From contig JBIKVK010000099.1 of NCBI GenBank assembly GCA_044356835.1, positions 1-11,497 on the forward strand: a DNA stretch of 11,497 bases, given 5' to 3'. This document shows positions 7,000 through 11,497 of this stretch, piece by piece. How positions within the stretch are numbered: the first letter of the stretch is position 1; each line of letters begins with the position of its first letter. Under the pieces are notes generated by a model. That model was not told the origin of the DNA. It ran no database searches and worked only from the letters and a program-made list of their open reading frames with translations. The translations under genes were made by a program, and so were the position numbers. Source of the stretch: SYIM01 sp044356835 (lineage in GTDB: Bacteria; Pseudomonadota; Gammaproteobacteria; Burkholderiales; Burkholderiaceae_E).

Positions 7000-7551
7000 A
7001 TGAAACTTCCTCTTCGATGGGGTATCGCTTCTGCGCTTGTCTTGAGCCTGACGGCCGTTCAACCGGCCTCTGGGAAGGACACGGTTGAGCGGGTGGGAGA
7101 CGCGCTGCAGTTGCTCGTTCCTGCGGTCGCCTATGGCCTGACTTTCTATAAAGACGATCCCGACGGACGCATGCCGTTCTACAAGTCGGCGGGATCCACC
7201 ATTGCCGTCACGCAAGTTTTGAAGAGCACGATCGATGCCGAGCGCCCCAACGGCGGAAGCCGTTCCTTCCCATCAGGCCATACCTCGGCCGCCTTCCAGG
7301 GGGCCGCGTTCATTCACGCCCGCTACGGTCTTGAGACTGCATGGCCGGCCTATGCTGCGGCGTCATTCGTTGGTTACAGCCGTGTGGACAGCGACAATCA
7401 TCACGTCCGGGATGTAGTCGCCGGCGCAGCATTGGGCATCGCAGCCAGTTTTTATTTCACGCCGGAGCGATTCCAGGCCAAGAAAGCCATGCTGATGCCC
7501 TACACGGACGGCAAGCAGGCCGGACTGATCTACTCGCGGCCATTCAACTAA
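7000..7551 (+). CDS. PAP2-family phosphatase, exported or membrane-bound
   Basis: A 183-residue protein with the complete PAP2 (type 2 phosphatidic acid phosphatase) signature: Kx6RP at Lys75 to Pro83, PSGH at 91-94, and SRx5Hx3D from Ser127 to Asp138 with the catalytic His134. The enzyme should remove phosphate from a lipid or small phosphate ester in the periplasm. Residues 1-25 look like a signal sequence, and hydrophobic stretches occur near 35-50, 115-127 and 139-153. It is shorter than six-helix lipid phosphatases such as LpxE. AAGG six bases before the ATG supports the start. Only 19 bases separate it from the LpxQ-like gene, so the two are probably co-transcribed. In Rhizobium, removal of the lipid A 1-phosphate precedes the LpxQ reaction, which makes lipid A a reasonable substrate guess, though not proven. 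Confidence 0.92.
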   Translation: MKLPLRWGIASALVLSLTAVQPASGKDTVERVGDALQLLVPAVAYGLTFYKDDPDGRMPFYKSAGSTIAVTQVLKSTIDAERPNGGSRSFPSGHTSAAFQGAAFIHARYGLETAWPAYAAASFVGYSRVDSDNHHVRDVVAGAALGIAASFYFTPERFQAKKAMLMPYTDGKQAGLIYSRPFN

Positions 7552-7570
7552 GCGACACAGGTAGCCCATC

Positions 7571-8212
7571 ATGCTGAAACCATCGATCGTTGTTGCGTCC
7601 GTCATTGCACTGGTGCACCCCGCCGTATCGGCTCAGTCCAGCGAGTTTTCGTTCTACGGTGGCCTTCAGGAGTCCCCCCACTCCTCAGTGGATCATGCAG
7701 GCTCGAGCTTTACCGCAGGCTGGAAGGGCAAGTCATTTTCGCCCCCTCCGTACTATGGCCTGCGATACACCCGCTGGTCAGACCGGGGCACGGGCTGGTC
7801 GTTCAATCTGACTCACGCCAAGGCGTATGCAGACGGCGAGACGCTCGCCAAGAACGGCGGCTATCAGCGCCTCGAATTTACCGATGGCTCGAATCCGATC
7901 ACGATCAACCACCTCTGGAAATTCGCTCCAATCGACGGCCTCACCCCTCATTTCGGACTGGGTGCCGGTATCGCGGTCCCACATGTCGAAATTCAGCGGG
8001 TCGGAGAAACCCGCCGCACGTTTGAGTATCAATATGGCGGGCCGGTCTTGCGCTTTGCTTTGGGCCTGAGCCGGCCGTTCACCGAGCGATGGGGCTGGTT
8101 TGTCGAGTACGATTTTCATTACCTGATGCTGGACGTGGAGCATCACGACGGCCGCCTGAAGACCAACCTGATTCATAACGCCCTCAATTTCGGCCTGAGC
8201 TACCGCTTCTGA
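7571..8212 (+). CDS. Outer-membrane beta-barrel, lipid A oxidase (LpxQ)-like
   Basis: A 213-residue protein with an N-terminal signal peptide (probable cut after AVSA at residue 21) and a C-terminal SYRF ending in Phe, the mark of an outer-membrane barrel. The pattern SFYGGLQESPHS at 27-38, FTAGWKGKSFSPPPYYGLRY at 47-66, ETLAKNGGYQRLEFTDG at 90-106, FGLGAGIAVPHVEI at 128-141 and RLKTNLIHNALNFG at 195-208 resembles, from memory, proteins annotated as lipid A oxidase LpxQ. That enzyme oxidises the proximal glucosamine of 1-dephosphorylated lipid A to 2-aminogluconate, using oxygen. The preceding phosphatase gene fits that order of reactions. It could also be a non-enzymatic barrel of the same fold. 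AGGT lies about eight bases before the start. Confidence 0.8.
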   Translation: MLKPSIVVASVIALVHPAVSAQSSEFSFYGGLQESPHSSVDHAGSSFTAGWKGKSFSPPPYYGLRYTRWSDRGTGWSFNLTHAKAYADGETLAKNGGYQRLEFTDGSNPITINHLWKFAPIDGLTPHFGLGAGIAVPHVEIQRVGETRRTFEYQYGGPVLRFALGLSRPFTERWGWFVEYDFHYLMLDVEHHDGRLKTNLIHNALNFGLSYRF

Positions 8213-8269
8213 TCATTCGAACCGTCCGACTGAGAGCGCGAGCAGTTCTTACCACCGACGGGGTTCGGC

Positions 8270-9091
8270 TTGAAACTGACCGAGATCTCAGACCTCACTG
8301 CTGAAGACATCCAATCAATTTTCTGCGAAGTCGGTGCGGTTTCGGCCCCGGCCAGAGTCATTGCGCCGGTCGCCTGGTCGTTCGAAGGGCGTGGCGTTCG
8401 AACCCGCGCGACGTTCATTCAGGCCTTCAGGGAACTGGATCTGGCGTTCACCGAGCTGCCCGACCTCCTCAAGACGGAGGAGCGGGTCGAGGATCTGGCG
8501 GGCTACCTGGATCCGCTGTTCAGTCTTTACGTAGTGCGGGAATCCAATCACGAGCGCCTGGTGTCCTTTGCGCGGGCCAGCGCCCGACCCGTCATCAATG
8601 CCATGTCCTCCCAGGAGCACCCCTGTGAGGTGCTGACGGATGCCTTCTACATTGACCGCTTCATTCGACCGCTCGCACAGGCGCGGATTGGCCTTTGGGG
8701 TCCGACAGAAACCAATGTATTCCGGTCATGGCATCAGCTCGGTCGCTTGCTTGGGCTGACGATCATCCATATCGATTCGAGCCCGCGCCCCGACGCGGTA
8801 CCCGGAATGCTCCTGACCAAACCGAGAGACCTGCCTGGCGAAGTTGATGTGCTGATCACGGACGTTTCGGGTGGATCGAGCACCGCCCCGGTTCAGGCTC
8901 TGAGTGAACTGCACTTGGAACAGATGGGGCGCCCAGCCTTGCTCCCGACCCCGCCCTTCAGCATTGGACGCGAGCTGGGGTTTGATCCCGTTCGGTATGA
9001 GGGCTTTGTCGGCTACGCCCAAAAGCGATATCTGGTGCCGGTCCAGAGCGCGGTGATTCGATTCATGCTCGACCGCTCGCCGGAACACTGA
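8270..9091 (+). CDS. Divergent aspartate/ornithine carbamoyltransferase-like protein
   Basis: A 273-residue protein whose order of motifs follows the carbamoyltransferase fold. FEGRGVRTRATFIQAF at 38-53 stands where FExxSTRTRxSFExA is expected. A Lys68 loop, VVRES with Arg90 at 88-92, PVIN at 107-110 and HPCEVLTD at 117-124 match the carbamoyl-phosphate domain. GLWGPTETNVFRSW at 141-154 starts the second domain. Changes from the norm: the Ser-Thr of STRTR is Gly-Val, HPxQ is HPCE, the DVWxSMG motif is DVSGGSS (198-204), HCLP or HPLPR is LPTPPF (225-230), and the stretch between them is short. The arginines of the phosphate site remain but the amino-acid site does not, so the substrate is unknown or catalysis is lost. 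The only usable start is TTG at 8270, with GGGG eight bases upstream and no in-frame ATG before residue 112. It follows the LpxQ-like gene by 57 bases. Confidence 0.85.
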   Translation: MKLTEISDLTAEDIQSIFCEVGAVSAPARVIAPVAWSFEGRGVRTRATFIQAFRELDLAFTELPDLLKTEERVEDLAGYLDPLFSLYVVRESNHERLVSFARASARPVINAMSSQEHPCEVLTDAFYIDRFIRPLAQARIGLWGPTETNVFRSWHQLGRLLGLTIIHIDSSPRPDAVPGMLLTKPRDLPGEVDVLITDVSGGSSTAPVQALSELHLEQMGRPALLPTPPFSIGRELGFDPVRYEGFVGYAQKRYLVPVQSAVIRFMLDRSPEH

Positions 9092-9103
9092 TCGATCCCG
9101 CGA

Positions 9104-9123
9104 TTTCGTGCTCGGGCTCGAAA
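9104..9123 (+). terminator. Hairpin just after the carbamoyltransferase-like gene
   Basis: TTTCG (9104-9108) pairs with CGAAA (9119-9123), then after one T-T mismatch GC pairs with GC around a TCGG tetraloop. It begins 12 bases after the stop codon. There is no U-run after it, so it would be a weak or Rho-assisted terminator or simply an mRNA 3' stabiliser. Confidence 0.35.
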
Positions 9124-9165
9124 GCTTGGACTGACCTGAAGCAATCGAATGAGGCTCTTCGCAGC

Positions 9166-9205
9166 GGCGGTCCGCATCTTTCCCCGGATAGGGGAAGGGA
9201 CCGCC
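9166..9205. repeat. Long two-part hairpin in the intergenic region
   Basis: GGCGGTCC (9166-9173) is a perfect complement of GGACCGCC (9198-9205), and inside it TTCCCC (9180-9185) pairs with GGGGAA (9191-9196) around a GGATA loop, with an asymmetric bulge on the left side. Fourteen base pairs in 40 bases is well above what the rest of the non-coding DNA shows. It lies in the gap of about 300 bases (9092-9387) between the carbamoyltransferase-like and carbonic-anhydrase-like genes. No U-run follows, so a simple terminator is doubtful. Apart from this and the smaller hairpin at 9104 I see no supported gene in that gap. Confidence 0.6.
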
Positions 9206-9387
9206 ACTTCTGCCGATCTGTCCGGGTTCAAGCATGCAGACGAAACAACCCGCGGTTTATCATGTCAAGCGACGCCGCTTTTTCGACAACTTTCAACGCT
9301 CTCGGATCGCCCCTCGCAACAATGGCTCCCTCAAACCACACCAGCTTCAAGCGAAGCGCTGGAGATCAATGCCTCTGCCTTAGATCT

Positions 9388-9897
9388 GTGCCGACGCAAA
9401 ACGTATCCAGGCGGGCCTTCCTTGGCTTGAGCGGGGCACTCGGAGCCCTCTCATCACTGCCTCCGGGTGCCCGCGCCGTGACGGGGCACTACCGTGCCAT
9501 GCTGCTCGCCTGCATCGATCCTCGCTTTCCCAAGCTCACGCTCGATCACATGGCTGCTCGATCGATGCTGGGTCGGTACAGTCAATTCAATGTGGCGGGA
9601 GCCGCCATCGGGGCAGTCGCTCCGAAGTTCAGCGGCTGGCACCAGACCTTTTGGGACAACCTCGCGGCGTCGATCCAACTGCACAATATCCCGACCGTGA
9701 TCGTGTTGAACCATCGTGATTGCGGTGGTGCCCAAATCGCCTACGGTGACGCGGCCGTTTCGTCTCGTGATGCGGAGACCAAGACCCATCGAAATGTCCT
9801 ACTGTCTTTTCGGAATGAACTCACGATAAGGCAGCCCGGACTTAGAGCCGAACTTGGTCTGATGGACCTCGACGATACAGTAGAGCGCATCGCCTAA
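9388..9897 (+). CDS. Exported beta-carbonic-anhydrase-like protein with Tat signal
   Basis: Counted from the GTG at 9388 this is 169 residues. It begins with a twin-arginine signal (SRRAFLGLSGALGAL, residues 7-21) and a probable cut after GARA at residue 30. The mature part has the beta-carbonic anhydrase metal-site motifs CxDxR (Cys42, Asp44, Arg46) and HxxC (His109, Cys112), followed by GGAQIAYGDA. Carbonic anhydrases interconvert carbon dioxide and bicarbonate; members of this putative group are little characterised. A Tat signal implies folding with its metal in the cytoplasm and export to the periplasm. The start is uncertain: in-frame ATG codons at 9262 and 9322 would put 22 to 42 residues before the signal, none has a good ribosome site, and GTG gives the usual Tat spacing. 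The C-terminus is short for the family but looks complete. Confidence 0.8.
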   Translation: MPTQNVSRRAFLGLSGALGALSSLPPGARAVTGHYRAMLLACIDPRFPKLTLDHMAARSMLGRYSQFNVAGAAIGAVAPKFSGWHQTFWDNLAASIQLHNIPTVIVLNHRDCGGAQIAYGDAAVSSRDAETKTHRNVLLSFRNELTIRQPGLRAELGLMDLDDTVERIA

Positions 9898-9924
9898 ACT
9901 GAGCCGGATCAAAATCATACAACC

Positions 9925-10188
9925 ATGCTTCGTAAAGTACGCCTCGCTGCCTTGCTGTTCGCGCTTCTGTCCGCCTCCTGCGGCGATTCGTTGCTGTGGG
10001 ATTCGTCCTGCGATTCTGAAATGCAGGACGTGCGATCGGACTTCGGTGAGCCCGAAGATATCGATACATACACTTCCGGCAGCTACCAAACTGTCGATTG
10101 GTGGTATTGGCGACAGAATATCGCCTTCCGGTTTACCTACTACACACAGTGCGAGGTGAGTTCCTGGACCCTCTCTTCGTATAGGTAA
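9925..10188 (+). CDS. Small lipoprotein, possibly BamE/SmpA-like
   Basis: An 87-residue protein with a short basic start (MLRKVR), a hydrophobic stretch and a signal-peptidase II type end, LLSASC, giving lipidation at Cys19. Glycine rather than aspartate follows the cysteine, which favours sorting to the outer membrane. The mature part is small and aromatic. The pattern VRSDFGEPED (36-45) followed by WWYWRQNIAFRFTYY (59-73) resembles the BamE/SmpA fold, where a GxP turn precedes a WxY strand and an aromatic strand, but the similarity is weak. Cys29 and Cys76 could form a disulfide. No strong ribosome site precedes the ATG, and the lipobox is not ideal because Ser stands at -3. It follows the carbonic-anhydrase-like gene by 27 bases. 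Specific function unknown. Confidence 0.7.
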   Translation: MLRKVRLAALLFALLSASCGDSLLWDSSCDSEMQDVRSDFGEPEDIDTYTSGSYQTVDWWYWRQNIAFRFTYYTQCEVSSWTLSSYR

Positions 10189-10298
10189 GCGGTGGCCATG
10201 CGCTCCCCTTTTCGAACCTTCGCTGCAGCGAGTCTCGACGACGACTGTACTCAAGCCGTCAGGTCGACCGATTGGGTCGGATCGCGTTCCAACCACAC

Positions 10299-11497
10299 AT
10301 GGTAGTTCGTTACATTGGCCCGGTCCTCGCGGCGCTTGCCGTCCTCTATGCCGCCGTGCTGGGCGCGCAGACGTACTCCTCGTTCGGTCTCAGGGTGGCC
10401 CTGGCGATGGCGATGGGCGCTGCCTCAATCGCAGCGATGAGCATTGCTCTGACCCTGTCCGCACGACCGACCTGGGTCGAGCCCCTCTTCGGCGGCCTCG
10501 ACCGAATGTACCGGGTTCATAAGTGGCTCGGAATCGCTGCCCTCCTCCTGATGGTCGGGCACGACACCATCGATCCCGACCTTAAGGGAGCGGTGCGCGA
10601 GACCTGGCTGGGCGGCTTCGCAAAAGACCTCGGGGAGCTTGCCCTGAACGGCTTTATCGGGCTCATTCTGCTCAGCTGGTTCAAGCGTATTCCGTTTACC
10701 CGGCTGGAATTGCCGTGGCCCGTTTGGCGTTTTACGCACCGTTTCACAGGCGTGTTATTCGCGGCAGTGGTGGTTCATCAATTGGCCGTGGACAAGCCCG
10801 ACGGTCTTGATCCATCACTGGGCTTGTATTTGAACATTCTCAGCCTGGCCGGTCTCGCAGCGTGGCTGTTCACGCAGCTGATCGCGCCCTATCAACGGCA
10901 GCGCCAGCTCGTGATCGAACATATCTCGAACCGGGGCTCCGTCTGCGAAATCACGCTCCGCGCCGAGGGGCGCGCGGTGGGCTGGAGAGCAGGACAGTTC
11001 GTCTTCGCATCGGCGCCCGAAGCGGGTATGCGGGAACCTCACCCGTTCACGATCGCCAGCGCTCCGCGGGACGACGGCCGGCTGACCTTATGTATCAAGG
11101 GCCTGGGTCGTTGGACTAAACGATTGCCCGCGCAACTCCACGTGGGGCAGCGCATGCGCGTAGAGGGCCCCTACGGCCGTTTCCTGTTTCGCGAGCGCGC
11201 ACAGCGCCAGGTATGGGTCGGCGGTGGCATCGGCATCACACCCTTTCTCGCGTGGGCCGAAGCCTTGCAATCGAACGGTACGCAGCAGATCGCCTTGTTT
11301 TGGGCAGTCTCCAAAGGCACCGACGCCTTTGCTGCTGATCGGCTCCGCGCGCTAGCGGCCCTGCATCCCCGGCTCAATGTGCATATTATTGCCAGCGATG
11401 CGGGCGAACGTCTCACCGCACAGCTTCTGGCTCACCTCACACCTTTTCATCTGAGCAATTCCGAACTGTACTTTTGCGGCCCCAGGGGGCTGCGGGA
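10299..11497 (+). CDS. Ferric reductase-like membrane flavocytochrome, partial
   Basis: The frame is open to the right edge; 399 residues are visible and only a short C-terminal piece should be missing. The N-terminal half has about five or six membrane segments with two histidine pairs, His74/His88 and His147/His160, spaced as in ferric reductase-like domains that bind two hemes. The second half is a ferredoxin-NADP reductase module: AGQFVFAS at 231-238, the FAD-binding HPFTIAS at 248-254, GPYGRF at 290-295, the nicotinamide-binding GGGIGITPF at 308-316, and YFCGP at 391-395. It would move electrons from NAD(P)H through FAD and heme across the inner membrane to an acceptor such as ferric iron or oxygen; the acceptor is not known. 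The ATG at 10299 has no strong ribosome site, but no better in-frame start precedes it. The 110 bases before it contain no gene. Confidence 0.92.
   Translation, partial: MVVRYIGPVLAALAVLYAAVLGAQTYSSFGLRVALAMAMGAASIAAMSIALTLSARPTWVEPLFGGLDRMYRVHKWLGIAALLLMVGHDTIDPDLKGAVRETWLGGFAKDLGELALNGFIGLILLSWFKRIPFTRLELPWPVWRFTHRFTGVLFAAVVVHQLAVDKPDGLDPSLGLYLNILSLAGLAAWLFTQLIAPYQRQRQLVIEHISNRGSVCEITLRAEGRAVGWRAGQFVFASAPEAGMREPHPFTIASAPRDDGRLTLCIKGLGRWTKRLPAQLHVGQRMRVEGPYGRFLFRERAQRQVWVGGGIGITPFLAWAEALQSNGTQQIALFWAVSKGTDAFAADRLRALAALHPRLNVHIIASDAGERLTAQLLAHLTPFHLSNSELYFCGPRGLR

Noticed and set aside
8218..8267. CGAACC/GGTTCG inverted repeat before the TTG start
   Set aside because: The arms are only six bases with 38 bases between them, so chance is a sufficient explanation.
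9149..9430. Plus-strand 93-residue frame over the intergenic hairpin
   Set aside because: It starts just before the hairpin and runs through it, has no recognisable feature and overlaps the Tat signal in a different frame.
10221..10230. Ten-base palindrome CGCTGCAGCG and a nearby CGACC/GGTCG hairpin before the ferric reductase gene
   Set aside because: Short palindromes of this composition are expected by chance in high-GC DNA, and there is no U-run or promoter pattern to support a role.
9799..10296. Minus-strand 165-residue frame
   Set aside because: It shows no domain and lies over the lipoprotein gene and the end of the carbonic-anhydrase-like gene, both of which have better support.
1..11497. 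Search for CRISPR arrays, tRNA or rRNA genes, transposases, integrases and phage genes
   Set aside because: No regular direct repeats, no RNA gene signatures and no mobile-element proteins were recognised in either strand.

Overview
High-GC Gram-negative DNA, most likely from a proteobacterium and probably a betaproteobacterium. That guess rests on the TRAP transporter style, a Tat signal, a lipoprotein signal, an outer-membrane beta-barrel with a C-terminal Phe, and strong codon bias toward G/C. No rRNA, tRNA, CRISPR array, insertion sequence or phage gene was seen, so this looks like ordinary chromosome holding several small functional modules.

Left part (1-1873, minus strand): an acetate kinase gene (ackA) is followed by the start of a circularly permuted ATP-grasp protein (COG2308 type) that runs off the left edge.

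Middle (2041-6730): an acid-sugar module. On the plus strand lies a D-erythronate dehydrogenase-like gene (denD). Facing it on the minus strand is a four-gene unit: a hydroxypyruvate/2-oxo-tetronate isomerase (otnI-like), then the three TRAP transporter genes dctP, dctQ and dctM. Together they would import a small hydroxy acid, oxidise it at C2 and isomerise the product. The kinase (OtnK, DUF1537) and decarboxylase (OtnC) that normally finish the pathway are not in the window.

Right-centre (7000-9091, plus strand): a PAP2 phosphatase with all three catalytic motifs, an outer-membrane barrel resembling the lipid A oxidase LpxQ, then a short, divergent member of the aspartate/ornithine carbamoyltransferase family. 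The last keeps much of the carbamoyl-phosphate site but has lost the usual amino-acid site motifs, and it is the most unusual gene here. The first two suggest modification of the lipid A head group at the cell surface.

Right end (9092-11497, plus strand): a roughly 300-base gap with two hairpins, an exported beta-carbonic-anhydrase-like protein with a twin-arginine signal, a small lipoprotein with a possible BamE-like fold, and a ferric reductase-type membrane flavocytochrome cut by the right edge.
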